From NCBI GenBank assembly GCA_946622285.1, contig CAMOPK010000006.1:1-50672 (forward strand): DNA of 50,672 nt. Direction: 5' to 3'. Both the position numbers and the translations under genes were made by a program. The notes beneath the pieces were generated by a model. The model ran no database searches, was not told the origin of the DNA, and saw nothing but the letters and a program-made list of their open reading frames with translations. This document shows, piece after piece, positions 1-9,439 of the stretch; position 1 is the first letter of the stretch, and each line of letters opens with the position of its first letter. This DNA comes from an uncultured Bacillota bacterium. GTDB lineage: Bacteria; Bacillota_I; Bacilli_A; RF39; UBA660.

Positions 1-347
1 TTATAAAAGAAGATGCAAATTAAAGTTATTATAAATTGAATTGTAAATGCTAATACTGCTAGCATTAAATAGTTTGAAAATCCTTGTTCATCCCAATCAA
101 ACATTCTTGGTATTTTTGCTCCTGGCATAGTTTTTACAAATTGCTTACCACCCATAGAGTTTCCACCCATAGATTGTGAATTGCTTTGACTTACTTGGTT
201 CTCTTGACTAGTTTGATTACTTTGAGCACTTCCAAGCATTTCATTAAAAAGTTCTGGATGAGCACTTATAAATTGTCTCGCTTGATACGGATTGTTTTTT
301 AAAAATGCTCTTACTCTTTCTAATTGTTCTTTATCTGCACTACTCAT
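1..347 (-). CDS. small membrane protein, 3' end beyond window
   Basis: An ATG at 345-347 opens a frame that stays open to base 1 (115 codons, no stop reached). The start overlaps the last codons and stop of rmuC by 8 bases, so it is the next gene of the same operon. The product begins with a charged helical stretch, has a Gln/Ser/Asn-rich linker with two copies of SMGG near residues 60-68, and ends in one clear hydrophobic segment at about residues 95-115. I do not recognise the family. Its position behind the coupling ATPase and RmuC suggests a membrane accessory of the secretion locus, but this is inference only. Confidence 0.6.
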   Translation of the reverse strand, partial: MSSADKEQLERVRAFLKNNPYQARQFISAHPELFNEMLGSAQSNQTSQENQVSQSNSQSMGGNSMGGKQFVKTMPGAKIPRMFDWDEQGFSNYLMLAVLAFTIQFIITLICIFFY

Positions 348-1422
348 TATTTTCTTCCCCCTTACTTTCAAGTTTTTCTATATCAACTTGATTAATAGCA
401 TTAAATCTTTTACTGATTTTATCCGATGTTGTGTTTAATTCCTTAACATCTTTTGAAACAGTATCAATGCTTCGACTGAGTTTATCCCAACGTTCGCGAT
501 AGCGACTAAATTCGATATCTAATAGTCTTAATTCTTCATGAATTACTTTTGCATATTTGTCTCTTTCAACATTTTTCAAAATTACTTGAATTGTTGTCAA
601 TGTGCTAATTAGTGTCGTTGGCCCAGTAATCCATACTTTCTTCTTATATGCATAGTCAATTAAATCCTGATGATATGCATTTATTTCAGCAAATATTGCT
701 TCTGCTGGTAAAAACATAATTGCATGATCTGCTGTTACACCAGGAATAATATATTTTGAACTTATTGCATCAATATGCTTTTTAACATCAATTTTAAAAT
801 TCTTTTCAGCTTGAGTACGCATTAGTTCACTGTTATTTTTATCAACCATTGCCTGATAATTTTCAAGTGGAAACTTAGAATCGATTGCAATTGTTCCAAG
901 TGGCTCTGGTGCAAATAAAACACTATCTGCTATTGTATCATTATCAAATGTATATTGTAATTTATATATCTTATCTTGGTTCTCACCAAAAACATTAACT
1001 AAAATATGTTTTAGATTTACTTCTCCAAATATTCCACGAGATTTTTTATCCGTTAATATTGATTGCAATGAAACAATATCATTAGATAATAATTCGATTT
1101 TTTTCTGAGCTTCATCAATCTTAGACAAGCGTTCTAATACTGAAGTAAATGTTTTATTAGTTTTTTCAAAGTTTTGATCTAATCTTTCATTTACTTTTTC
1201 ATTTATTAATCTTAGTCTTTCTTCAATACGATCATTTAATTCATTAAAGTCTTTATTAATATTTTGATTAATATCGTTTTTAAACTCACCTAATTCTTTA
1301 ACTGTGTTTGTCTCTAATCTACTTAAACGATCAGATATATTTGATTCATTTATATTTTTAAATAGTGAGATGACACTTATTATTAATATTATAACTAGTA
1401 ATCCAATTGTTATATATTCCAT
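340..1422 (-). CDS. rmuC: RmuC family DNA recombination protein
   Basis: The 360-residue product has an N-terminal membrane helix (about residues 4-22), a long coiled coil (about 25-115) and the RmuC domain (about 130-320), recognisable from the stretch with GIFGEVNL, then IDSKFPLENY and IMFLPAEAIFAE. RmuC proteins have a nuclease-like fold and limit recombination at inverted repeats in Escherichia coli; the biochemical reaction is not settled. The start follows a GGTGG ribosome site. It lies 80 bases behind virD4, separated by a terminator, and overlaps the following small membrane gene. Finding RmuC next to a T4SS coupling protein is suggestive of DNA handling at the membrane, but it could be a chance neighbour. 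Confidence 0.9.
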   Translation of the reverse strand: MEYITIGLLVIILIISVISLFKNINESNISDRLSRLETNTVKELGEFKNDINQNINKDFNELNDRIEERLRLINEKVNERLDQNFEKTNKTFTSVLERLSKIDEAQKKIELLSNDIVSLQSILTDKKSRGIFGEVNLKHILVNVFGENQDKIYKLQYTFDNDTIADSVLFAPEPLGTIAIDSKFPLENYQAMVDKNNSELMRTQAEKNFKIDVKKHIDAISSKYIIPGVTADHAIMFLPAEAIFAEINAYHQDLIDYAYKKKVWITGPTTLISTLTTIQVILKNVERDKYAKVIHEELRLLDIEFSRYRERWDKLSRSIDTVSKDVKELNTTSDKISKRFNAINQVDIEKLESKGEENNE

Positions 1423-1478
1423 ATTACCACCATTTTAATTATAATATAAATTAATTAAAAAAACTAGTTTTATGCATT

Positions 1479-1505
1479 AAAAAAACACCATAAGTATGGT
1501 GTTTT
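1479..1505 (-). terminator. intrinsic terminator after virD4-like gene
   Basis: An 11-base-pair inverted repeat (482-492 with 495-505) is followed on the minus strand by a T run. The virD4 stop codon lies at its upstream edge. Confidence 0.85.
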
Positions 1506-3855
1506 AATTATTATCATCAAAGAAGTCATCAAAGAAGTTATCATCTTTCTTCTCATCTTCAGAAGGTTCTTCAAAAATAATTTCTTCACTCTTCTTTAAC
1601 TCTTCATTATATTTACGATATTCTTCACTATAATCAGTTTTTTCATTCACGGTATTAATATCAGTAGATTGAACAAACTGATCATTGCTTGATACAAATG
1701 GAGTGTTTTGATTAGTTGACTCCACAAATGGATTAGTTGATTGAGCTGGATTAACCGGCTTTGTAATTTCATCATATTCGAAGTCAGAAGAAGTTGGTTC
1801 AATTGGCTTTGGAGCTTCAGTAACAGCATCTTTAACTTCATTTTTAGCTGCTGCAGCTTCGTTTTCTCTTTTCTCTTCTTCTTCTAATTCAGCGATCTTA
1901 GCATCAATCTTCTTAACAATCTCATCAATATCAAAATCTTGGTTGGGTTGTGCAGGTTTATTAGCTGCAAATGGTGATGATGCTCCAAAAGGAGTTGCAT
2001 TTGACCCACCAAATGGGCTTGCTGCATTTGAACCAAACATTCCGCCACCACCAAATGGACTTGCTACACCTGCTCCAAACATTCCGCCACCACCAAATGG
2101 TGAAGCTGAACCATCAGCACCGTTTGCTCCCATTTTTTCTTCACGTTTTTTGTTAACAAATGCTTTTAAATCGAACAACTGAACGTGATTTTCTTCTCTG
2201 ACTGGATATGTCGCTTTTTCATATTTCTTGCCCCAACGATTTTCTTTTTCCATCTCAAAGTTTGGTTTTAAAACAGTTTTAAATGGCATACAACGAGTTC
2301 TTAAAACTATTATAGTCCATAATTTTAAACGTTGAAGATCACTTACTGTAACAAGTGGAGTTGAAGCTGTTTTGTCTTTTTCTTTTGACTTAACTTCACC
2401 GCACATCTTACTGATTTCTTCTAAGGCTTTCATTTCACTACTAATTAAGTAGATAATATTACCACAGTTACCACGAATAGTATCACCATTTTCAGCACCA
2501 TACACTTGATTTAACTGTGCAAAGTTCTGAATGATAAAACTAAATCTTATTTGACGGCTTCTGGCAGCTGTTACCATTGTTGTAACATCTTTTAAAGGTG
2601 GCATGTTAGCAAACTCATCTAAAATGAAGTTTGTTCTATATGTTAGTTTTCCACCGCTTTCTTGAGCAACATCAATTAATGTTTCATAACATTGTTTTAC
2701 AAATATTGTAACTAATGAGTGATATGTCTTCTTCTCGTCTTGAATAACAATAAATACGGCTGTTTTTTTACGACCAATATCTTTCATGTCAAAATCGCTT
2801 CGACATAGCATTTCACTTAAATTTTCACGTGACGCAAACAATTTAATTTTTTGTTTAAATACTGACAAAATACTATTTTTAGTATCACTTGGTGCCATTA
2901 TTGTACTTGAAGCATTAACGTACGCTGGTGATGCTGGATCTTTAAAACCAAAGTATTCTTTGATATAAGTTGATGCCATCAATTTATCTTCACCAACAGT
3001 TGTCATTAAGTTAATACTGTTTAAGTTTATTTCTTCTTCTTTTGCATCTTCAAACAAACCTAGTGCTAAACCTGTAAAATAGTCAGCTGATGTCTTTTCC
3101 CAGAATGGGTCTTGATTTTGAGCTTTCTCATCATACAAGATATTCATTGCTAAGTCATCTAAAAGTTCGTTTGCTTTATCTTTATTACCTGCTTTATATA
3201 ATTCATAAGGTAATGTTAATGGGTTCCATGAGTTTCCTTTTTGAGGATCACGGAAGTTAAGAAGAACTACGTTATATCCTTTTTCTTTTAACTCGCTAGC
3301 ATTGTTTTCATAAATTTCACCTTTAGGGTCGGTGATAATCATTGATTCACCCTTTTTAGCCAATAATTTAACCATTGGCTGTACAAGCATTTCTGTTTTA
3401 CCAGAACCAGTAGAACCAATAATTAGATTATGGTATCCACCATTATCAACCCAGATGTCTCGTCCGTTGTTAATAAGTGGAATACCTGCTACTTGAGATG
3501 TTTTATCATCGGCATAGACATGTTTTAACTCTTTTTTGAATTCTTTATCTGTTGCCCATCTAGAATAACCACCTTTATCTTTCTTTGAAAATCCAAAGCC
3601 GAATCCTTTTTCCTTTTCAAAGAATTGAGAAGATGATCCAAATATGATTGATAATAAAACAATAATCCACACAACAATAGTTAACAAAAGTGAATCCATG
3701 TCTTCAAAAATTATAAATGGATTAATTCCAGCAAGTTGTCCATTTTGAGAAAAATCGATTATGTTAGCCATAATTATTGCCACAACAAGGAACATTGCTG
3801 CTGAAAAAATTAAAAATTTTATTACGTCGTCTTTATTGGCAGTTAGCTTAAACAT
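1504..3855 (-). CDS. VirD4/TraG type IV secretion coupling ATPase
   Basis: The 783-residue product has two N-terminal membrane helices (about 11-33 and 54-73), a Walker A GSTGSGKT at 147-154, the TraG motif MIITDPKGE near 172-180 and a Walker B with ILDEFAN near 411-417. These are hallmarks of the type IV coupling protein, a hexameric inner-membrane ATPase that hands substrates to the channel. After the ATPase comes an unusual extension: Gly/Phe-rich 14-residue repeats (about 584-630), a charged coiled segment, and an acidic C-terminus rich in Asp and Phe. In other systems an acidic C-terminus of the coupling protein recruits substrates; that role here is inference. It starts behind a GAGGTGAT ribosome site and is the last core gene of the locus. 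Confidence 0.93.
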   Translation of the reverse strand: MFKLTANKDDVIKFLIFSAAMFLVVAIIMANIIDFSQNGQLAGINPFIIFEDMDSLLLTIVVWIIVLLSIIFGSSSQFFEKEKGFGFGFSKKDKGGYSRWATDKEFKKELKHVYADDKTSQVAGIPLINNGRDIWVDNGGYHNLIIGSTGSGKTEMLVQPMVKLLAKKGESMIITDPKGEIYENNASELKEKGYNVVLLNFRDPQKGNSWNPLTLPYELYKAGNKDKANELLDDLAMNILYDEKAQNQDPFWEKTSADYFTGLALGLFEDAKEEEINLNSINLMTTVGEDKLMASTYIKEYFGFKDPASPAYVNASSTIMAPSDTKNSILSVFKQKIKLFASRENLSEMLCRSDFDMKDIGRKKTAVFIVIQDEKKTYHSLVTIFVKQCYETLIDVAQESGGKLTYRTNFILDEFANMPPLKDVTTMVTAARSRQIRFSFIIQNFAQLNQVYGAENGDTIRGNCGNIIYLISSEMKALEEISKMCGEVKSKEKDKTASTPLVTVSDLQRLKLWTIIVLRTRCMPFKTVLKPNFEMEKENRWGKKYEKATYPVREENHVQLFDLKAFVNKKREEKMGANGADGSASPFGGGGMFGAGVASPFGGGGMFGSNAASPFGGSNATPFGASSPFAANKPAQPNQDFDIDEIVKKIDAKIAELEEEEKRENEAAAAKNEVKDAVTEAPKPIEPTSSDFEYDEITKPVNPAQSTNPFVESTNQNTPFVSSNDQFVQSTDINTVNEKTDYSEEYRKYNEELKKSEEIIFEEPSEDEKKDDNFFDDFFDDNN
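2001..2110. repeat. 42-base tandem repeat inside virD4-like gene
   Basis: An exact 26-base copy occurs at 2033-2058 and 2075-2100, period 42 bases, with degenerate copies on both sides. It encodes the 14-residue unit GGGGMF...ASPF of the coupling protein. In-frame copy-number change is possible. Confidence 0.75.
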
Positions 3856-3904
3856 CTAAATCACCTCAATCGTTATATATTATAGCAAAGTATAATTTTA
3901 AAGT

Positions 3905-4615
3905 CTATATTCTATTTCTAAATTTAGCCCTTGTTCTAATACTACTTATAACAAATATTGCTACAATAACTAGTATTATTGTTATATAGACATAAGGGCT
4001 TACAAACTTAAGTAAATAAGCCGGATTATACGTATAAAGTTCATTACTTCTATACTCTAAATTAATTACTTTTGTCCCTGGAGTAGAAGAATTAAAATTC
4101 CACGTATATGTATTTGTTTCGGTATCAACCGAACTAGCATTGTGTTTTACTACTTTATATGGCAAACTTAAGTTTATTTCTACACCTTCAACTGTTGTAG
4201 GAAAGTCGCCACTAGGTTTATGATAATTTGCAGTTTCATTGTACCCTCGAGTATTCAATTTTACATAATGATCTTCTTCATCAACTGATAGACCATTAAA
4301 TATTGCATTTAGGGCTGGACTTTGATTAGAATATTTTGATGAATTTGGATATCTTTGATAAAAATCATAACCAAAATAATTACCATTATTAAAAGGCAAC
4401 TTTTTTGTAATCCAACTAAAATTATAATTTTTACCTGCTTGGCTCAAAAATTCTAAATATTTTGTTGAATATCCACCTTTTCCAAGTAAGGTAGAATTGA
4501 AAGAGATAGATCCAGTTTCAATATAATTCCCACCAAAATTTATCTGCAAATTGTATTTTGCTTTGCATCCAGTCAAAAGTACTAAAGCAAGCAATATAAA
4601 TATTTTCTTTTTCAT
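3905..4615 (-). CDS. LppM-like lipoprotein with C-terminal anchor
   Basis: The 236-residue product has a lipoprotein signal ending in LLTGC (Cys17), an extracytoplasmic beta-rich body, and a C-terminal hydrophobic helix (about 208-227) followed by basic residues. The arrangement (lipobox, YNLQINF-type beta strands, C-terminal TM) resembles the LppM-domain lipoproteins of Gram-positive bacteria; that match is by eye. It sits 7 bases after the 1000-residue protein and 49 bases before virD4, so it is probably a surface-exposed component of the secretion apparatus. It has an AGGTG ribosome site. Confidence 0.6.
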   Translation of the reverse strand: MKKKIFILLALVLLTGCKAKYNLQINFGGNYIETGSISFNSTLLGKGGYSTKYLEFLSQAGKNYNFSWITKKLPFNNGNYFGYDFYQRYPNSSKYSNQSPALNAIFNGLSVDEEDHYVKLNTRGYNETANYHKPSGDFPTTVEGVEINLSLPYKVVKHNASSVDTETNTYTWNFNSSTPGTKVINLEYRSNELYTYNPAYLLKFVSPYVYITIILVIVAIFVISSIRTRAKFRNRI

Positions 4616-4622
4616 TTTTCAC

Positions 4623-7600
4623 CTACCACATGCTAGTTATATTACCAACACCATTATAGTAATCATCTGCAAAATATATATGCGTGTATTTTGAATCTGA
4701 TTCACCATATGAAGTAATCTTTGTAACAATTAATCCCATATTATCATTTGCCTCAGCAACATATAAAGTTCCGTTACTCTTTCCAATAATAATTCCTATT
4801 CTAGAATCATTATATGCAAAATCCCCAACTTGAACTTTATCATAATATTTATATAATTCCGTTGTTATTTTTAAGTTGCCAACAACGTTATTACTTATAA
4901 GTTCATTTGAAGTCATTGATTTATCAATGTTTGCACCTCCATTTTTAAGTGCCCATGATACGAATCCAGAACTATCAAGTCCATCACTATACCATGTTTG
5001 ATTAAATCCTTCTTCAAAATATTTACCACCATTTTTATACGGTATTTTATAATTTAAACCAAGTACTAAATATCTAGCAGCTTCTACTACTCCTGCTCTC
5101 GTACCATATTTAGCATCCTCGATTTTATTTTTTAAATTTCTATTTATTCTTTCAATTTCTCCAAAAGAATATGAACTTTCGACTAAATTATCTTTATCAT
5201 TTTTTATGGAATATGCATTTACTCTAGACGCATATTCGTTGCAATAATTTTCATTAATATTAAAACTTGGATAATAAATTTTTAATACTTCCTTATATGT
5301 TTTTGCATTACTTAATTTTATTGCTTCAGTTATACATAGTTCATTATAAACAGCATTAGCATTTTTATCTTTTTCTGTTCTTGTACAAGTGTTTGAATAT
5401 TTTACATTTGCAAACTTATTAGCATATGTAAGTACTTGTCCCATTGTAGTACTAACAGCTTGATCAAGTTTTTCATATTCTTTTTCAGTTATTTTTATTT
5501 CTTGGTAATTACATTTTTTAATATCTATTTCTGTAGTACCAATCATATAATTGTTTTCATTTAATGTTTTAGTAGTAGTTATTAATGTTGCAGCTTTTAA
5601 GAATTCTACATCATCTATACCATCTTTAAAATTATTATAAATTTCTTCTTTAACATAATCATAAAATGGCATAGTCTTAATTAATTCATCATTACAATCA
5701 TGTAAATTTATTTTAATATTTTGAAAATTACATAAATTTGCTGTGTTTGTAAAACTACTACAATTTTGAACAAGCTCATTTGTGTTATAACTTATTCCAT
5801 TTTCACTGATCAATTTGAATGTCGTTTTCTTAGTGTTTGTACATCCACTATTTCCTTCAGTTGCAATGACATCTCCTTTTTTAATCTGATCTCCTACATC
5901 AACGCGGATTTCAGCTAAATTAGAATAAATTGCCATATATTCAACTTCATCATAAGTAAATTTTATCTTTATTTGTGAACCATTTGAGTTTTCGCATTCA
6001 ACTCCATCACATAAACATTTTCCTGATTTAGAATCGTATTTAGAATATATATTTTCGCCACTATATATAACTTCAACTACTTCACCATCACTAACACTAT
6101 ATATTTCATCACCATCTATATTCTTGCTAACGACATACTCATGTGTCAATGGATTATATTCTTCTAAGACAGCACATTTTGATTCACCATATATAGGACC
6201 TAAGCTATCAATTATAGTAGCATCAAGCCCGCCACCACTAAGATTTTCATAATATTGTTCTAATCCATCTGCTGCTGCTGATTCATAGATTCCAAGTTGT
6301 GAAACTGCATCATCAATAAAAGTTCTCTTGATCTCTGGAGTTGCATTGCCTCCATCGTCTTTGACTAAACTATTATATCGAAGTCCATAATAGTAATTTT
6401 CTAAAAAGTGTTTATATGTTGCTTCATCAAATTGATAGTCATTTGCCACCCTAATCCTATCATTAAGTGGATTTTGTTCATTTAAAATTAAATTATGATA
6501 AATGTTGGCTGGCGCCTCAATTAGACTTTTGAAAAAATTTTCCACACTACTAGTATCAATAGATAAACTTGAAATGTTAAATTTGTTTGCGAGTCCTTCA
6601 TAACCATTGCACGCTCCACCGCTTGCAGTTATTGTTCTAACTGCTTCTTCATAATCGCTTTGTGTAAGTTCACTAGTAGTACTTCGCAATGATTGATAAT
6701 ATGATTGTCCGTTCTTAGAAAGTCCTGCAAATGCAAGAATGCACGCATCCTCCGCTGTTTGCCTAAAAATGTCTCCTTGTGCAAAAAAAGCAGGAATATC
6801 GTCACTCAAAAGTTTTGGAACTTTTGCCACAAAATCATCGAAACTACTAAAATTAAAAATTTCGCTTATTGTTTTTTTATTGTCTCCAATATATGTTGTA
6901 TCATAAGTATATACTGGAGATAATATCCCTGCATTAATCTTACTTAATCTTTCTATTTCCGCTTTCCTGGTTTTTTCTTCTTCATCGCCAGATAATCCCT
7001 GTATCTGCTTATCAATATAATCATGGTTAGGAAGTGATACTGATAAATATACTTGGAATATATATGTACCACTTATTAGGTCCGTACCTGCTTCATTTAA
7101 AAATTCTACAATTGCAGCTTCATCAAATGAAAGTAATTTTATAATGAAACCAAATCTTTCAATAACTACTCCAGCTGCAGCAAAAATCAAAATCCCCATC
7201 AAGAGCAATTGGCCTACAGCAAGAAATATTGGAGATAGTGCAGATATGATTCCTGCTATAATTGAAGCTTTCTTTGCTTTAATGGTATTAACTAATTTAG
7301 CAAGAGTACCATTGGCTTCTGCTTTATCAACAATCTCTTTTGCAGCTGGTCCTGGAACACCTGCACCTTCTAAAGCTAATTTTGCTCCTTCTTTTACGGC
7401 TTTATCTTCGAGATTTTCTTTTTTTTGGCCGTTTTCGTCTAATTCTGAACCATCATTTGGATTTTCTGAATCATCTGTATTCTCTGCCTGGCTTTGAGCC
7501 GGATTTTGCCTTTGCATCTCATGCTCATGAAACTTCTCATTATCAAAAGAAGGCTGAGCTTTAGTATCTGGTGTTAACATGGCTCCGCCTCCGGTTTGAG

Positions 7601-7625
7601 AGAATCTATTATCTTTTGAAGCCAT
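4623..7625 (-). CDS. VirB1-like protein with inactive LytM and NlpC/P60 folds
   Basis: The 1000-residue product has a hydrophilic N-terminus, a membrane region (about 120-157), a long extracellular body, a LytM/M23-like beta domain (about 500-610) and a C-terminal NlpC/P60-like domain (about 850-990). In NlpC/P60 the catalytic motif is D-C-S-G-F; here it reads D-S-S-G-F with Ser885 (codon AGT) in place of Cys, and the H-V-G-I position reads R-I-G-I (Arg942). The LytM region keeps the VGDQIKKGDVIA strand but lacks the HLHFE ligand motif, having TTFKLI instead. The VirB1-type position next to VirB4 suggests a structural role in spanning the envelope rather than wall cleavage. Not a pseudogene: the frame is long and intact. 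Confidence 0.8.
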   Translation of the reverse strand: MASKDNRFSQTGGGAMLTPDTKAQPSFDNEKFHEHEMQRQNPAQSQAENTDDSENPNDGSELDENGQKKENLEDKAVKEGAKLALEGAGVPGPAAKEIVDKAEANGTLAKLVNTIKAKKASIIAGIISALSPIFLAVGQLLLMGILIFAAAGVVIERFGFIIKLLSFDEAAIVEFLNEAGTDLISGTYIFQVYLSVSLPNHDYIDKQIQGLSGDEEEKTRKAEIERLSKINAGILSPVYTYDTTYIGDNKKTISEIFNFSSFDDFVAKVPKLLSDDIPAFFAQGDIFRQTAEDACILAFAGLSKNGQSYYQSLRSTTSELTQSDYEEAVRTITASGGACNGYEGLANKFNISSLSIDTSSVENFFKSLIEAPANIYHNLILNEQNPLNDRIRVANDYQFDEATYKHFLENYYYGLRYNSLVKDDGGNATPEIKRTFIDDAVSQLGIYESAAADGLEQYYENLSGGGLDATIIDSLGPIYGESKCAVLEEYNPLTHEYVVSKNIDGDEIYSVSDGEVVEVIYSGENIYSKYDSKSGKCLCDGVECENSNGSQIKIKFTYDEVEYMAIYSNLAEIRVDVGDQIKKGDVIATEGNSGCTNTKKTTFKLISENGISYNTNELVQNCSSFTNTANLCNFQNIKINLHDCNDELIKTMPFYDYVKEEIYNNFKDGIDDVEFLKAATLITTTKTLNENNYMIGTTEIDIKKCNYQEIKITEKEYEKLDQAVSTTMGQVLTYANKFANVKYSNTCTRTEKDKNANAVYNELCITEAIKLSNAKTYKEVLKIYYPSFNINENYCNEYASRVNAYSIKNDKDNLVESSYSFGEIERINRNLKNKIEDAKYGTRAGVVEAARYLVLGLNYKIPYKNGGKYFEEGFNQTWYSDGLDSSGFVSWALKNGGANIDKSMTSNELISNNVVGNLKITTELYKYYDKVQVGDFAYNDSRIGIIIGKSNGTLYVAEANDNMGLIVTKITSYGESDSKYTHIYFADDYYNGVGNITSMW

Positions 7626-7648
7626 GTTATCACCACCATTCTTTTAAA

Positions 7649-9439
7649 TTATAGTCCGCCACCTCGACCGAATGAATCTAATTCTTCTTCAGTCGCGATA
7701 ACATTTATACGCATACGTCTGCTTCCACAAACAAACAAGGCTTCTCCTTGTGAATATCTCTTTATACTATCCTGTTCACTCTCATTTAAATCAATTAAAC
7801 GAGCTAAATCCTCAACAGCTTGTTTCTTTAATCCCATTACCAAGTAATAAGAAGCATTATCAAATATTGCTTTACCTTGAGTAATTACTGATGGATCACT
7901 AAAGTCACTAGGTTGCTGTGTGATAATTATTGTTCCGGTATTATATTTACGAGAACGTCTTTGAATTTGTGCTAAGAAATCAGCACCTAAAGTATTATTA
8001 CTTCCTAAAAGAACATGAGCTTCATCTACCATTAATATAGTATTAACAGTTCTATCTAAAGTTAAGCTCCACGCATATTTTAATATGTTGAAGAAAAGTG
8101 CATTTCTTACATTCTCATCAGCGTTCATAACTTCACGAATATTAAATACAATAAATCTACTGTTTGTTTTAATTGTAGTGTGTCCTGAGAAATAATACTT
8201 TAATTCTCTTACAAGAGGTCTTACTTTTAATTCTAATCGTTCCATAATGTCTTTTTCATGAGTTCTATCAGTCATTGACATCAAACGACCTCTGATTGTT
8301 TCATAAACATCTGCTAATGTTGGATAATCTTCAGAAGTAAATTTGCTAAAATCACTTTGATGATTAATACCAAAACGTGCATATGTTTCTTGAACTACTT
8401 CACTAAATAATGTTAATACATCATCTTCAATGTCTGGAGCATAGTATTTCATAAATGCTTTTAATGTTTGCAAAGTTCTTGTTAAAATTGCAAATCCAGA
8501 ACCTGAAATTTGTTCATCTTCATCACTATCAACAACTATTTCAAGTGGGTTTATCATACCGAATTCGCCACCTTTACCCAAGTTGATGAAATCTCCATTA
8601 AAGACTCTAACCATGTCTTCAAGTTCACCTTCTGGGTCAATACATACTAGTTGGTGATTATTTCTTATGTTTGCACGTAAAAGTATTTTAGCAGCAGTAG
8701 ATTTACCACTACCTGATGTGCCTAAAATAATCATATTAGCATTATTTCGGTTATGTTCTTTCTTAATTTGATATAAGAATTGGTTAAATAGAATTACACC
8801 ACCGGAGAAGTCTACTCCGAATAATGTTGCCATTCCAGCATCCTTTATACTATCAAAAATGAAAGGATACATTGCTGCAATTGTTGGAGATGGAATTGGA
8901 ACTCCAATTCTATCTTCAATATCATGTTGTTTAGGGAAGATTGGAACAATTGATTTTAAAACCTTCTCTTGTTCAAATCTAAGTGGAATAGCTTTCAATT
9001 CCATTGATTCTAAATAATTCTTTAATTGCATTTTTTTGTTTTGCAATTGTTCTTGAGTATCAGCTGTTAACATTACATGCATTTGAAAATCAAATATGTT
9101 AGATTGATTAGCAGCTATCATTTGAATGAAATATTCCAAAGATTCGTAGTCTTGACGAATTCTTTCTTGAATTGTTTTATCATTTTCTTCTTGATATCTT
9201 TGCTTTAAATCAGCTATTTCTTTATTTAACATCTTGCTGATTACACTAAAAGGTAATGGAATATGTTTAATGATAACCTTTATCCCTGGAATACTTGTTA
9301 GTGATGATAAGTAACCTGGATCAATATATTTCGGATATGAAATAACTGTCATTATAGTTGCCCATTGATCACTAATAATAAATTCTGCTGGTTTAAATTG
9401 TAACCCCTTTGGGGCTAATTCTGCTTTTAAATTAGCCAT
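7649..9439 (-). CDS. VirB4 ATPase, C-terminal part
   Basis: The 596-residue product carries the VirB4/TraE signature: middle domain with an EIADLKQRYQ-type coiled coil (about 70-115), Walker A GTSGSGKST at 240-248, the CIDPEGE strand near 266-272, and Walker B ILMVDEAH near 468-475. VirB4 is the conserved motor of all type IV secretion systems. The usual N-terminal domain is missing here and is encoded by the gene just upstream, whose stop shares a base with this start (TAATG). Together they make about 780 residues, the size of an undivided VirB4. The two proteins therefore probably act as one motor. Confidence 0.93.
   Translation of the reverse strand: MANLKAELAPKGLQFKPAEFIISDQWATIMTVISYPKYIDPGYLSSLTSIPGIKVIIKHIPLPFSVISKMLNKEIADLKQRYQEENDKTIQERIRQDYESLEYFIQMIAANQSNIFDFQMHVMLTADTQEQLQNKKMQLKNYLESMELKAIPLRFEQEKVLKSIVPIFPKQHDIEDRIGVPIPSPTIAAMYPFIFDSIKDAGMATLFGVDFSGGVILFNQFLYQIKKEHNRNNANMIILGTSGSGKSTAAKILLRANIRNNHQLVCIDPEGELEDMVRVFNGDFINLGKGGEFGMINPLEIVVDSDEDEQISGSGFAILTRTLQTLKAFMKYYAPDIEDDVLTLFSEVVQETYARFGINHQSDFSKFTSEDYPTLADVYETIRGRLMSMTDRTHEKDIMERLELKVRPLVRELKYYFSGHTTIKTNSRFIVFNIREVMNADENVRNALFFNILKYAWSLTLDRTVNTILMVDEAHVLLGSNNTLGADFLAQIQRRSRKYNTGTIIITQQPSDFSDPSVITQGKAIFDNASYYLVMGLKKQAVEDLARLIDLNESEQDSIKRYSQGEALFVCGSRRMRINVIATEEELDSFGRGGGL

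Noticed and set aside
1943-2182. Plus-strand Pro/Asn-rich open frames over the repeat region
   Set aside because: They are antisense to the Gly/Phe repeats of the coupling protein, lack ribosome sites and carry no family motif.
4623-7625. Active cell-wall peptidase
   Set aside because: Key Cys and His of NlpC/P60 and the LytM ligands are replaced, as read directly from the codons.
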